NCBI RefSeq assembly: GCF_000381985.1
Contig: NZ_KB907338.1
Coordinates: 310,001-374,000, forward strand
DNA from: Novispirillum itersonii subsp. itersonii ATCC 12639
GTDB taxonomy: Bacteria > Pseudomonadota > Alphaproteobacteria > Rhodospirillales > Rhodospirillaceae
Direction of reading: 5' to 3'
DNA: 64,000 bases
The notes beneath the pieces are model-generated. The model worked only from the letters and a program-made list of their open reading frames with translations. It was not told the DNA's origin and did not search any database. A program made the position numbers and the translations under genes. Below, piece by piece: positions 19,827 to 30,435 of this stretch. Numbering within the stretch: position 1 is the first letter of the stretch; each line of letters starts with the position of its first letter.

Positions 19827-20040
19827 GTTACCCTTTTTCGGTCAAGGGCGCTCTGTTCCTTGGCTGCGTTTGCGAATACAACGGTTACGCAACTGCCTGC
19901 GTCTGAGGGGGAGACCCCCGCCCGCAGGCGGCTGGCACAACACCTGTGCGCACCCCGTCGCCCCCTTCCGGCACCTTGCCGTGCGGGGGGCAAAAGCGGC
20001 AGAAAAAGCGCCCGGGATCACGGTAGGGGACGGAACCTGC
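19827..20040 (+). other. Long pccB 5' leader, nothing recognised
   Basis: About 215 nt lie between the operator and the pccB ATG. One further imperfect site, TTTGCGAA at 19868, is visible. The rest is GC-rich with no recognised riboswitch or leader peptide. Confidence 0.4.
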
Positions 20041-21573
<1,533 letters not shown>

Positions 21574-21603
21574 CGGCCTGATGCGTAAAGGGTGAACCAC
21601 ACC

Positions 21604-23604
21604 ATGTTCAAAAAGATTCTGATCGCCAACCGTGGCGAAATCGCCTGCCGCGTCATCAAGACCGCCCGCAAGATGGGCATCAAGACCGTGGCCGTGTTCT
21701 CCGAAGCCGACCGCGAGGCCCTGCATGTGCAGATGGCCGATGAGGCGGTGTTTATCGGCCCGGCCCCCAGCGCCCAGAGCTATCTGGTCATCGACCGGAT
21801 CGTGCAGGCCTGTAAGGACACCGGGGCGGAAGCGGTGCATCCCGGCTATGGCTTCCTGTCGGAAAACAAGCTGTTCCAGCAGGCGCTGGCTGACAACGGC
21901 ATCGCCTTCATCGGCCCGGATGCCCACGCCATCGAGGCGATGGGCGATAAGATCACCTCGAAGAAGCTGGCGGCTGCCGCCGGGGTTTCGACGGTGCCGG
22001 GCTACATGGGCATCATCAAGGATGCCGATGAAGCGGTGAAGATTGCCAATGACATCGGCTATCCGGTGATGATCAAGGCCTCTGCCGGCGGTGGCGGCAA
22101 GGGGATGCGCGTGGCGTGGAACGCCGACGAAGCCCGCGACGGCTTCGAGCGTGCGACCTCGGAAGCCCGCTCCTCCTTCGGTGATGACCGCGTGTTCATC
22201 GAGAAGTTCGTCGATCAGCCGCGTCACATCGAAATTCAGGTGCTGTCGGATGGCGAAAACTGCATCTTCCTGAACGAGCGGGAATGCTCGATCCAGCGCC
22301 GTCACCAGAAGGTGATCGAAGAAGCGCCGTCGCCGTTTCTGGATGAGGCCACCCGCAAGGCGATGGGCGAACAGGCCGTCGCCCTGTCGAAGGCGGTGCA
22401 GTACAAATCCGCCGGGACCGTTGAATTCATCGTCGACGGTCAGCGCAACTTCTATTTCCTTGAGATGAACACCCGCCTGCAGGTGGAGCATCCGGTGACT
22501 GAACTGATCACCGGCCTCGATCTGGTGGAATGGATGATCCGCATCGCCTACGGCGAAAAGCTGACCATCCGGCAGGGCGATGTGCAGCTGAACGGCTGGG
22601 CGATGGAAAGCCGCATTTATGCGGAAGACCCGTACCGCAACTTCCTGCCGTCCACCGGCCGTCTGGTCCACTATCAGCCGCCCGATGAGTCCGACACCGT
22701 GCGCGTCGATACCGGCGTGTATGATGGCGGCGAAATCTCCATGTACTATGACCCGATGATCGCCAAGCTGGTGACTTACGGGCCGGACCGGAACACCGCC
22801 ATTGCCGCGATGCGCCGGGCGCTGGATGAGTTCTATATCCGCGGGGTGTCGCACAACATTCCGTTCCTGGCGTCGCTGCTGGGCAAGCAGCGCTTTGTGG
22901 ATGGCCGTCTGACCACCAACTTCATCGCCGAGGAATATCCGCACGGCTTCAACGCCGCCGACCTGCCGCCGGAAGATCCGACCGTGCTGGCCTGCGTCGC
23001 TGCGGTGATCCACCGGCAGGTGCAGGAACGTGAGGCGATGATCTCCGGCCAGATGCGCGGGTACGAGCGCGAAGTCGGCACCAAGTACGTGGTCCGCTTC
23101 TCGAAAGAGCGCTATGAGCCGGTCAGCATCGCCAATGATCCGGACGACGACGGCTGGGGCTCTGTCGTCACCGTCGGCGGTAGCAAACACAAGGTGTCGG
23201 GCGACTGGGCCTTTGGTGACTACCTGTGGCTGGGCACCGTCGATGAGCGGGACGTGGTGGTGCAGGTTGACCGCAAGGGCAGCAACGGCTATGTGCTGTC
23301 CACGCAGGGGGCGCTGGCTGACCTGAAGGTGTTCAGCCCGCAGGCTGCCGCCTACGATCAGCTGATGCCGGTCAAGTTGCCGCCGGATATGTCGAAGTAT
23401 CTTCTGTCGCCGATGCCGGGCCTGCTGGTCAGCATCGACGTGGCGGAAGGGCAGGAGGTGAAGGCGGGCGAAAAGCTGGCCGTCATCGAAGCGATGAAGA
23501 TGGAAAACCTGCTGCGCGCCGAGCAGGACGGCACCGTCAAGAAGATCCACGCTGCTGCCGGCGGATCGCTGGCGGTGGACCAGATCATCATCGAGTTCGC
23601 CTGA
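21604..23604 (+). CDS. pccA: Propionyl-CoA carboxylase alpha subunit (biotin carboxylase/BCCP)
   Basis: A 666-residue subunit: biotin carboxylase domain (1 to about 450, MFKKILIANRGEIACRVI start, ATP-grasp glycine loop KASAGGGGKGMRVAW, biotin carboxylase signature with EMNTRLQVEHPVTE), a BT linker domain, and a C-terminal biotinyl domain with EAMKMEN, biotinylated Lys632. It carboxylates biotin with bicarbonate and ATP and forms the alpha6beta6 complex with PccB. The ATG at 21604 is chosen over GTG 21592 since AAAGGGTGA lies eight bases before it. Operon with pccB. Confidence 0.96.
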   Translation: MFKKILIANRGEIACRVIKTARKMGIKTVAVFSEADREALHVQMADEAVFIGPAPSAQSYLVIDRIVQACKDTGAEAVHPGYGFLSENKLFQQALADNGIAFIGPDAHAIEAMGDKITSKKLAAAAGVSTVPGYMGIIKDADEAVKIANDIGYPVMIKASAGGGGKGMRVAWNADEARDGFERATSEARSSFGDDRVFIEKFVDQPRHIEIQVLSDGENCIFLNERECSIQRRHQKVIEEAPSPFLDEATRKAMGEQAVALSKAVQYKSAGTVEFIVDGQRNFYFLEMNTRLQVEHPVTELITGLDLVEWMIRIAYGEKLTIRQGDVQLNGWAMESRIYAEDPYRNFLPSTGRLVHYQPPDESDTVRVDTGVYDGGEISMYYDPMIAKLVTYGPDRNTAIAAMRRALDEFYIRGVSHNIPFLASLLGKQRFVDGRLTTNFIAEEYPHGFNAADLPPEDPTVLACVAAVIHRQVQEREAMISGQMRGYEREVGTKYVVRFSKERYEPVSIANDPDDDGWGSVVTVGGSKHKVSGDWAFGDYLWLGTVDERDVVVQVDRKGSNGYVLSTQGALADLKVFSPQAAAYDQLMPVKLPPDMSKYLLSPMPGLLVSIDVAEGQEVKAGEKLAVIEAMKMENLLRAEQDGTVKKIHAAAGGSLAVDQIIIEFA

Positions 23605-23638
23605 TCCTGCCGTCTGACCCTGCAAAAGGATGCGGTCA

Positions 23639-23667
23639 GCCTGATACGCCGGATGCGTCAGGCTTTT
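23639..23667 (+). terminator. Likely terminator of pccBA
   Basis: GCCTG-AT-ACGC / GCGT-CAGGC stem (9 bp with a two-base bulge) followed by TTTT, 35 nt after pccA. Confidence 0.55.
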
Positions 23668-23671
23668 CCGG

Positions 23672-23702
23672 CCCCGGGAGCGGCACTCTGCCGTTCCCGG
23701 GG
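23672..23702. other. Strong hairpin upstream of bioY
   Basis: A 14-bp stem (CCCCGGGAGCGGCA / TGCCGTTCCCGGGG, one G-T pair) closes a 3-nt loop, without a T run. It lies in the bioY 5' region, so it may affect read-through from pccA or bioY leader stability. Confidence 0.5.
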
Positions 23703-23790
23703 TTCGGTCACCCGGCCCCCCTTACCCGGCCGGTCCTTCAGGGTCCCTGTGGTCTGTTTTCTTCTGTAAGACTCCCCCGAGAGGTGTGAA

Positions 23791-24372
23791 ATGACCCTTT
23801 CCGTTGCCAAGACCCCGTCGCTGCTGTCTGCGGTGCTGCCGTCCTCCGGTGTTGCCGCCAAGGTGGGCGCCGTGGTGCTGGGGTCCCTGCTGCTGGCGGC
23901 GTCTGCCAAGGTGCAGGTGCCGTTCTGGCCGGTGCCGATGACCATGCAGACCTTTGTTGTGCTGGTTCTGGGCATGGCCTATGGCTCCCGCCTCGCCGTC
24001 GCGTCGGTGCTGACCTATCTGGCGCAGGGGCTGGCCGGTCTGCCGGTGTTCGCCGGGGCCATTGCCGGTCCGGCTTACATGATGGGCCCGACCGCCGGGT
24101 ATCTGGTCGGCTTTGTGGCTGCCGCCGCGATGATCGGTCTGCTGGCCGAGCGTGGCTGGGACCGGTCGCCGCTGAAGGCCTTTGTGGCGATGTCTGCCGG
24201 TCATGCCCTGATCTTCGTGTTCGGCGTGGCGTGGCTGTCGTCCCTGATGGGGCTGGAAAAGGCGATCGCCGTCGGCGTGACCCCGTTCCTGGCTGCCACC
24301 GTGCTGAAAAGCGCGCTGGGCATGGCGGTGATGGTTGCCGCCTGGTCGGCGCTGCGCCGCCGTCAGGCCTGA
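23791..24372 (+). CDS. bioY: Biotin transporter BioY (ECF S component)
   Basis: A 193-residue membrane protein with about six helices. The BioY signature is visible: AKVQVPFWPVPMTMQTFVVL (about 39-58), then YLAQGLAGLPVFAGAIAGPAYMMGPTAGYLVGF (about 72-104). It takes up biotin, alone or with an energy-coupling module; no EcfAT genes are in this window. Its place after pccBA fits supply of the biotin needed by PCC. GAGAGGTG is six bases before the ATG. I see no BioR-type TTATNNATAA box in the upstream region. Confidence 0.95.
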   Translation: MTLSVAKTPSLLSAVLPSSGVAAKVGAVVLGSLLLAASAKVQVPFWPVPMTMQTFVVLVLGMAYGSRLAVASVLTYLAQGLAGLPVFAGAIAGPAYMMGPTAGYLVGFVAAAAMIGLLAERGWDRSPLKAFVAMSAGHALIFVFGVAWLSSLMGLEKAIAVGVTPFLAATVLKSALGMAVMVAAWSALRRRQA

Positions 24373-24869
24373 GGGCCTGAGCCGGTCTGGTGATTCCCGG
24401 TGTTATTCTGCCATCGGGATGTGAGGAAATACGTCCAGAAAGCTGCCCCGGTCTAACGGGGCGGGGGAAGGGGCCGGGTCTGATGATCTGGCCCCTTTTC
24501 TATGCAGGAGTCTGCGGCCCGCCTGCCGAGTCGTGGCAGGATCTGTTGCCCGGATAGACTGTTGTGGTGCGTTGCCGCAGAATATTGCAGGCGCAAAATG
24601 CGGCTTTTCCCATATTTCCCAAACCGTTGAAAACAGGTACGCCAGACGGGACGGATCCCGTCGGGCAGGGGGGATCGGGTAATGGCTGCCATCGTTTTTT
24701 GAACTGCCCGCTTTTCAGGGGCGCGATATCTCATTAATCTGCGCATCCTTTTGCTTCCGCAGGGTTCCTGCGGCTTTGTGGCAGGGGATGGCCGGTTTTC
24801 ACCACCGTGTGGGGCCGGAACGTCTGCTGCATTCCTTTCCGACTCCCTTCCGTAACGGGCGACCCGACC
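24373..24869. other. bioY-maeB intergenic region
   Basis: About 500 bp holding two hairpins near its left end (one at 24445-24462 and the terminator at 24468-24501). The remainder must contain the maeB promoter. TTGC-AGGC-GCAA (24584-24595) is a small inverted repeat reminiscent of, but not matching, the PccR site. Confidence 0.45.
24468..24501 (+). terminator. Rho-independent terminator after bioY
   Basis: AAGGGGCC / GGCCCCTT with a 14-nt loop and TTTTCT tail, preceded by a second GCCCCG/CGGGGC hairpin. Confidence 0.8.
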
Positions 24870-27164
24870 ATGAAGATCCACAGCGAGAACCTTGACGATC
24901 TGGCCCTGCAGTATCACCGCCAGCCCCGTCCGGGTAAGATCGCCATTGCTGCCACCAAGCCGCTGGCGACCCAGCGCGATCTGGCGCTGGCATATTCTCC
25001 GGGGGTTGCCGCTGCCTGCCGGGCGATTGTCGATGATGAGGCTGCGGCCTATGAGGTGACCGGCCGGGGCAATATGGTGGCGGTGGTCACCAACGGCTCG
25101 GCGGTGCTGGGGCTGGGGGCGATTGGCCCGCTGGCAGCCAAGCCGGTGATGGAAGGCAAGGCGGTTCTGTTCAAGAAGTTCGCCGGGATTGATGCCTTCG
25201 ACATCGAGATCAAGGCCGAAACCGCCGACGAGATGGTGCAGATCATCGCGGCGATGGAGCCGACCTTCGGCGCGATCAACCTCGAGGATATCAAGGCCCC
25301 GGAATGCTTTGAGGTGGAAAGCCGCCTGCGCGAGAAGATGGGCATCCCGGTGTTCCATGATGACCAGCATGGCACCGCCATTGTGGTCGGCGCGGCGGTG
25401 CGTAACGGCCTGTATCTGGTCAATAAGGATATTTCGCAGGTTAAGCTGGTCTCCACCGGCGGCGGCGCGGCGGGTCTTGCCTGCCTTAACCTGCTGGTCG
25501 AGATGGGGCTGAAGCGTGAGAACGTCACCCTGTTCGACAAGTTTGGTCTGGTCTATGAGGGCCGGAACGAGGATATGAACCCGCATAAGGCGGTCTATGG
25601 CCGGTCTGATCTGCCGTCTGACACCACCCTGACGCAGGCGATGGACGGGGCTGATGTGTTCCTCGGCCTGTCCGGCCCGGGGGTGCTGACCGGGGCGATG
25701 GTGGCGTCGATGGCGGCCCAGCCGCTGGTGCTGGCGCTGGCCAACCCGACCCCGGAAATCATGCCCGATGAAGTGCTGAAGGTGCGCGATGACGCCATCA
25801 TCGCCACGGGCCGGTCTGATTACCCCAATCAGGTCAACAACGTGCTGTGCTTCCCCTTCATCTTCCGCGCCGCGCTGGATGTGGGGGCCAAGGACATCAA
25901 CAAGGCGATGCAGCTGGCCTGTGTCGAAGCGATTGCTGAGCTGGCACGGTCGGAAACCTCTGACGTTGTTGCCAGCGCCTATGTCGGGGAAAATCTGGTG
26001 TTCGGGCCGCAATACCTGCTGCCGAAGCCGTTTGATCCGCGCCTGATTCAGGTGATTGCCCCGGCGGTGGCCGAGGCGGCGATGAACAGCGGCATTGCCA
26101 CCCGCCCGATTGCCGATCTGAAGCTGTATCGCGAACAGCTGGGCCAGTATGTGTTCCGGTCCGGCCAGACCATGCGCCCGGTGATGGAAAAGGCCCGTCA
26201 GGCCGCCAAGCGGGTGGTGTTCGCCGAAGGCGAGGACGAACGCGTGCTGCGGGCCGCGCAGGCAGCGCTGGACGAAGGTGTGGCCCGCCCGATCCTGATC
26301 GGCCGCCGGGCGGTGATCGTTGAGCGGATCGCCGATCTGGGCCTGCGGATGCGCCCGGATGAGGATGTCGAGGTGGTCGAGATCATCCGGGATCCGCGCT
26401 ATCACCACTTCTCTGACGCCTACTGGCGTCTGATGCGCCGTCGTGGGGTATCGCCGGACCATGCCCGCGTCGCGGTGCGGGCCAGCGCCACCATTTTCGC
26501 GGCGCTGATGGTGCGCCGGGGCGAGGCCGAGGCGATGATCTGCGGCACCGCCGGTAAGTACAGCGGCCACCTGAAGCAGGTGAAGGATGTGCTGGGTCTG
26601 CGCCCGGGTGTCTCTGTCTGTGCGGCGATGAACGCGGTGATTCTGGAGAAGGGGACCTTCTTCATCACCGATACCTACGTCAACCACGAGCCGTCGGCGG
26701 AGGAACTGGCCGCCATCACCACCATGGCGGCGGAAGAAGTGCGCCGCTTCGGCATCGAGCCGAAGATTGCCATGCTGTCGCATTCCAACTTCGGGTCCGA
26801 TAACAGCGAATCGGCGCAGCGGATGCGTGACGCGCTGAATCTGGTGTGGGAACGGGCCCCGGATCTGGAAATCGAAGGGGAAATGCATTCAGACTCCGCC
26901 CTGTCAGCGGATCTGCGCGACCGTATCTTCCCCGGCAGCCGCCTGAAGGGCGAAGCCAACCTGCTGGTGATGCCGTCGGCTGATGCCGCCAACATCGCCT
27001 TCAATATGGTCAAGGTGCTGGGGGATGGCCTGAATGTCGGGCCGATCCTGCTCGGCATGGCCTATCCTGCCCATATCGTCACCCCGTCGATCACCGTGCG
27101 CGGTCTGCTGAACATGACCGCGCTGGCCGTGGTTGAGGCGCAGCTGCTGGCCGAGCGGCGCTGA
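24870..27164 (+). CDS. maeB: NADP-dependent malic enzyme with phosphotransacetylase-like domain (MaeB)
   Basis: A 764-residue two-domain protein that oxidatively decarboxylates malate to pyruvate. The malic enzyme part (1 to about 430) has AYSPGVAAACRAI, GKAVLFKKFAGIDAFDIEI (catalytic Lys) and FHDDQHGTAIVVGAA (metal Asp pair), and a dinucleotide fold STGGGAAGLACLNLL. The C-terminal part (about 440-764) is phosphotransacetylase-like and in this family serves regulation or oligomer assembly, usually not catalysis. Length fits MaeB (about 760). ATG 24870 is chosen on N-terminal homology (MKIHSENLDDLALQYHR-type start). In context it links C4 acids from propionate to pyruvate. Confidence 0.95.
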   Translation: MKIHSENLDDLALQYHRQPRPGKIAIAATKPLATQRDLALAYSPGVAAACRAIVDDEAAAYEVTGRGNMVAVVTNGSAVLGLGAIGPLAAKPVMEGKAVLFKKFAGIDAFDIEIKAETADEMVQIIAAMEPTFGAINLEDIKAPECFEVESRLREKMGIPVFHDDQHGTAIVVGAAVRNGLYLVNKDISQVKLVSTGGGAAGLACLNLLVEMGLKRENVTLFDKFGLVYEGRNEDMNPHKAVYGRSDLPSDTTLTQAMDGADVFLGLSGPGVLTGAMVASMAAQPLVLALANPTPEIMPDEVLKVRDDAIIATGRSDYPNQVNNVLCFPFIFRAALDVGAKDINKAMQLACVEAIAELARSETSDVVASAYVGENLVFGPQYLLPKPFDPRLIQVIAPAVAEAAMNSGIATRPIADLKLYREQLGQYVFRSGQTMRPVMEKARQAAKRVVFAEGEDERVLRAAQAALDEGVARPILIGRRAVIVERIADLGLRMRPDEDVEVVEIIRDPRYHHFSDAYWRLMRRRGVSPDHARVAVRASATIFAALMVRRGEAEAMICGTAGKYSGHLKQVKDVLGLRPGVSVCAAMNAVILEKGTFFITDTYVNHEPSAEELAAITTMAAEEVRRFGIEPKIAMLSHSNFGSDNSESAQRMRDALNLVWERAPDLEIEGEMHSDSALSADLRDRIFPGSRLKGEANLLVMPSADAANIAFNMVKVLGDGLNVGPILLGMAYPAHIVTPSITVRGLLNMTALAVVEAQLLAERR

Positions 27165-27174
27165 ACTGTCGCGG

Positions 27175-27211
27175 AAAGTGCCCTGACTTCCTGAAAACAG
27201 GGCACTTTTTT
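27175..27211 (+). terminator. Rho-independent terminator of maeB
   Basis: AAAGTGCCCTG / CAGGGCACTTT stem, 12-nt loop, T6 tail, ten nt after the stop. Confidence 0.9.
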
Positions 27212-27635
27212 GATCAGGCAGACCATGCTTGGTCGGACTGTTGCCGGAGCGCCCTTCCGTCTTCTCTTGCTGATGGAAGATTGCTCCGCCTTTGTCGTCT
27301 CAGGGTTAAAAGCACCCCGCCCGGGTTTTGGGCGGGGTGTTTTTTATGTCTGCTGGATTGGTCCGTAGACAGAAGGCTGTCGGCTATGACAAAAATATCA
27401 GTATAACAGTAGTTCCCCGCCCGTCTTCCCGGGGGGTGACAGGCCGGTGCAACACCGGGCTGGCAAGCGCCGGGGGTGGGGTGTGGTTGTGGTGGGATGT
27501 AATGACGGGGTTGCTCTGACGGGTTTACGTTGAAAAGAATGGGAACTTTTATTCCCTTCTGGTAGATATCGCCCGCGGGGAGAGTGCTGACACTGTCGTG
27601 CAGACTGCCCGATAAACGGCAGGGAGAGAGCCGGG
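27212..27635. other. Gene-free region between maeB and the EAL regulator
   Basis: About 420 bp. It contains a second, apparently ownerless terminator at 27313-27345, an AT-rich stretch near 27385-27410 suitable for a promoter, and an imperfect inverted repeat around GGGAAC/TTCCC (27541-27557) within 95 bp of the next start. No coding sequence is supported. Confidence 0.5.
27313..27345 (+). terminator. Second (orphan) Rho-independent terminator
   Basis: CACCCCGCCC / GGGCGGGGTG stem with GGGTTTT loop and six T. It lies 100 nt after the maeB terminator with no gene between, so it could end a short RNA or be a back-up terminator. Confidence 0.85.
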
Positions 27636-29381
27636 ATGGCTGCAACCGGTTTGGTGGTGAAAGACGCACGGATTGTCGTACTGGACGACAACCCGACCAA
27701 CGTGCTTCTGCTGGAAGCGATGCTGGAGGAAGACGGGTTCACCAACGTCGCCGGTTACACAAATCCGGTCGCGGCGCTGGAGGCTATGCTGGCCTCGCCC
27801 CCTGATCTGGTGCTGCTCGATATCCGCATGCCGGTGCTGGATGGCCATCAGGTTCTGGCCCGCCTGATGAGCGGGGTTGATGATTATCTGCCGGTGATCG
27901 TGCTGACCGCCCAGACGGATAACGAGACCCGGATGCGGGCGCTGGCCGGCGGGGCGCGGGATTCCCTGTCCAAGCCCTTTGATCAGGCAGAGGTGCTGCA
28001 CCGCATCCGCAACACCCTGGAAACCAAGCTGCTGTTCAATGACCGGCGGGAGCAGGCCACCCAGCTGGAAAAGCTGGTGATCGAGCGGACCCGCGAGCTG
28101 GCCTTTATGGCAACCCATGATCTGTTGACCGGTCTGCCCAACCGCGCCGCCCTGCGTGAGCGGATGGTGGAGATGGCCGCCGCCGGGGAAGGCTGTGTGC
28201 TGCTGGTCTCGGTGGAGCGGCTGGAAGGCGTGGTTGACGCGCTGGGGACGGTGCTGGGGGAAGCGGCACTGCGCCAGTGTGCGGAAAGCCTGCGCGGTCT
28301 GCTGCCGGAAGACGCCCGGATCGGTTGCTGGGGCGGCACTGAATTCATGATTGTCATCCCGTACGGGGCGGCTGATCAGTGGGCCCGGCGGATCATGGAT
28401 TTCTTCCGGGTGCCGATGCGCTGCAATGCGGTTGAGCTGATCCTTGATGCCCGGATTGGTACCTGCCAGTACCCGCAGGATGGCAGTGATGCTGACCGGC
28501 TGGTGCAGCGGGCCGGGCTGGCGATGATTACTGCCCGCCGGGCCGGAAATGACTTTGCCGCCTATACCACGGCGCTGGAAGAGACCGCCAACCGCAAGCA
28601 TGTGCTGGAACGCGAGCTGCGCAAGGCGATTGAACGCAATCAGCTTCAGGTGGTCTATCAGCCGAAGCTGCGTCTGGCTGACCGCCGGGTGGTGGGGATG
28701 GAGGCGCTGCTGCGCTGGACCCACCCGGAGCTGGGGTTTGTCTCCCCGGTCCAGTTCATTCCGGTGGCGGAGGAAACCGGGGCGATTGTGCCGATCGGGG
28801 AATGGGTGCTGCGGCAATCCTGCGCTGACTGTCTGGTCTGGCGGAAGCAGGGCTATGATCTGACGGTGGCGGTCAACGTCTCGGGCCGTCAGTTTGACGA
28901 ACCCAACCTGCCGGGCACGGTCGCCCATGTGCTGGGCCAGACCGGCCTGCCGTCGCGGGCGCTGGAAGTGGAAATCACCGAAACCGCCCTGCTGCGTGAT
29001 CTGGGCCGGGCTAAACAGGTGCTGACGGCAATCCGTGAGCTGGGCGTCGCCATCGCCATCGACGATTTCGGCACCGGCTATTCCTCGCTGTCGTATCTGC
29101 GTCAGCTGCCGCTGAATACCCTGAAGGTTGATCAGTCGTTCGTCCGGCATCTTGATACCAATGCGGATGACCGGGCCCTGACCCGCACCATCGTCGCGAT
29201 GGCGCAGACGCTGGGGCTGGAAGCGGTGGCGGAAGGGATTGAAAGCGATACCCATGCCGCTTTCCTGCTGGAGCAGGACTGTGCGCTGGGACAGGGCTAT
29301 CTGTTTGCCAAGCCGATGTCGGCCCCCGATTTTACGGCATGGCTACAGGCGCACGCGGTGCCGATGGAAGGCGTTGCCTGA
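27636..29381 (+). CDS. REC-GGDEF(degenerate)-EAL response regulator, c-di-GMP phosphodiesterase
   Basis: A 581-residue regulator: receiver domain (about 10-130, VVLDDNPTN acidic pocket, phospho-acceptor Asp62 in LLDIRMP, Lys in SKPFD), a coiled linker, a GGDEF domain whose active-site motif is GGTEF (233-237), so probably not a cyclase, and an EAL domain with EALLRW (356-361), NVSG, EITE, DDFGTGYSS and VDQSFV, all residues expected for an active phosphodiesterase. It should lower c-di-GMP when phosphorylated by an unknown kinase. GGGAGAGAG lies upstream of the ATG. Monocistronic, ended by a bidirectional terminator. Confidence 0.93.
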   Translation: MAATGLVVKDARIVVLDDNPTNVLLLEAMLEEDGFTNVAGYTNPVAALEAMLASPPDLVLLDIRMPVLDGHQVLARLMSGVDDYLPVIVLTAQTDNETRMRALAGGARDSLSKPFDQAEVLHRIRNTLETKLLFNDRREQATQLEKLVIERTRELAFMATHDLLTGLPNRAALRERMVEMAAAGEGCVLLVSVERLEGVVDALGTVLGEAALRQCAESLRGLLPEDARIGCWGGTEFMIVIPYGAADQWARRIMDFFRVPMRCNAVELILDARIGTCQYPQDGSDADRLVQRAGLAMITARRAGNDFAAYTTALEETANRKHVLERELRKAIERNQLQVVYQPKLRLADRRVVGMEALLRWTHPELGFVSPVQFIPVAEETGAIVPIGEWVLRQSCADCLVWRKQGYDLTVAVNVSGRQFDEPNLPGTVAHVLGQTGLPSRALEVEITETALLRDLGRAKQVLTAIRELGVAIAIDDFGTGYSSLSYLRQLPLNTLKVDQSFVRHLDTNADDRALTRTIVAMAQTLGLEAVAEGIESDTHAAFLLEQDCALGQGYLFAKPMSAPDFTAWLQAHAVPMEGVA

Positions 29382-29410
29382 TCCGGCGGAACCGGCAGCG
29401 GTGTCACAGG

Positions 29411-29440
29411 AAAAACCCGGCCCGGACAGGCCGGGTTTTC
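29411..29440. terminator. Bidirectional terminator between EAL regulator and tetR
   Basis: AAAAACCCGGCC / GGCCGGGTTTT with a 6-nt loop; T run on both strands, placed between convergent genes. Confidence 0.88.
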
Positions 29441-30027
29441 TATTTAGATCCGTAGGTCATGGCCAGAAGCCGTTCCGTCAGGGCGGGCAGGCGACTGCGC
29501 AGGAAGTCAGGGTGCGGGGCATCGGGCAGGGCATCTTGAATGCAGGTGATCAGCCATGCGCCGTCGGCGGCGAGCCGGGGCACTTCCAGCGCCGGATCAC
29601 TGTCGGTTTCCGCATGGCGGTGCAGGCGGCCATGCAGCCAGCTGTTCCACAGGCCACCGGTCTGGGGATCAAACAGCGATCCCTGAACCAGCGCGATGGA
29701 CGTGGCTGTCCGGTCCGGGTTGTCATCGCTCAGCACCAGACGGATGTAGGCCCGGGTAAAGCGACCATAGGCAATCGGATCGGCTGCCATCAGGGTATCA
29801 ATGTCGCGGTCCCCCTGCTCGAGAAGATCGTTGAGCATCGCTTCGATCAGGGCCTGCCGGTTGGGGAAATGATGAAAGACCCCGCCTTTGCTGACACCGG
29901 CGGCATCGGCCACCGCCTGAATGCTCAGGCCCGCCATGCCGTGTTCGGCGATGACCTGCCCGGCACAGTCAAGGATGGTACGGCGGACCAGTTCCGGTTG
30001 TTTCTTCCGGGTGTGGGCAAGGCTCAT
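29440..30027 (-). CDS. TetR-family repressor next to SMR pump
   Basis: A 195-residue TetR/AcrR-type regulator with an N-terminal helix-turn-helix (about 13-60, TILDCAGQVIAEHGMAGLSI and VSKGGVFHHFPNRQALIEAM) and a C-terminal ligand-binding domain (TetR_C type) of unknown inducer. It follows the SMR gene with a 9-nt gap and is probably translated from the same message, so it most likely represses the SMR promoter and itself through the palindrome at 30441-30454. Start ATG 30027; ribosome site weak. Confidence 0.88.
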   Translation of the reverse strand: MSLAHTRKKQPELVRRTILDCAGQVIAEHGMAGLSIQAVADAAGVSKGGVFHHFPNRQALIEAMLNDLLEQGDRDIDTLMAADPIAYGRFTRAYIRLVLSDDNPDRTATSIALVQGSLFDPQTGGLWNSWLHGRLHRHAETDSDPALEVPRLAADGAWLITCIQDALPDAPHPDFLRSRLPALTERLLAMTYGSK

Positions 30028-30036
30028 GATGGGGCG

Positions 30037-30411
30037 TTATCCGTGCAGGGAAGAGCGGGAGAAGACATTCAGGACCACGACGCCAGCAATGATCAGCCCG
30101 ATACCGGCGACGGCTCCGGCAGTCAGGGCCTGACGGAACAGCACGACCCCGGCCAGTGTGGTCAGGGCAATGCCAATGCCGCCCCACAAGGCATAGGCGA
30201 TGCCGACCGGGATTGTTTTCAGGGCCTGTGACAGACAATAGAACGACAGCGCATAAAAAGCCGCCATAGCCACCGAGGGCAGCAGCCGGCTGAACTGTTC
30301 GGTTTTGACCATGCAGGCAGTCCCCGCGACTTCCAGCAGGATTGCGGTGATCAGCCAGCCATAGGGGGCGGCGGCACTGGTCAGGGCTGGGGTAAGCGTT
30401 GATGGTGGCAT
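30037..30411 (-). CDS. Small multidrug resistance (SMR/EmrE family) transporter
   Basis: A 124-residue protein with four membrane helices and SMR motifs: the essential membrane glutamate in ILLEVAGTACMVKTEQFSRL (about residue 28), SFYCLSQALKTIPVGIAYALWGGIGI and the C-terminal GLIIAGVVVLNVFS. SMR pumps exchange protons for cationic drugs or guanidinium-type compounds. The ATG at 30411 is preferred over an upstream in-frame start because GGAG lies eight bases before it and the promoter lies between. It has a 19-residue N-terminal extension relative to EmrE. Confidence 0.9.
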   Translation of the reverse strand: MPPSTLTPALTSAAAPYGWLITAILLEVAGTACMVKTEQFSRLLPSVAMAAFYALSFYCLSQALKTIPVGIAYALWGGIGIALTTLAGVVLFRQALTAGAVAGIGLIIAGVVVLNVFSRSSLHG

Positions 30412-30435
30412 GGGGGGTCTCCGGTTGGCATTAAA

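Noticed and set aside
23700-23790. BioR operator before bioY
   Set aside because: No TTATNNATAA-type palindrome was found in the upstream region.
24453-26888. Open minus-strand frame of about 810 codons opposite maeB
   Set aside because: Shadow frame; maeB has clear catalytic motifs across the same span.
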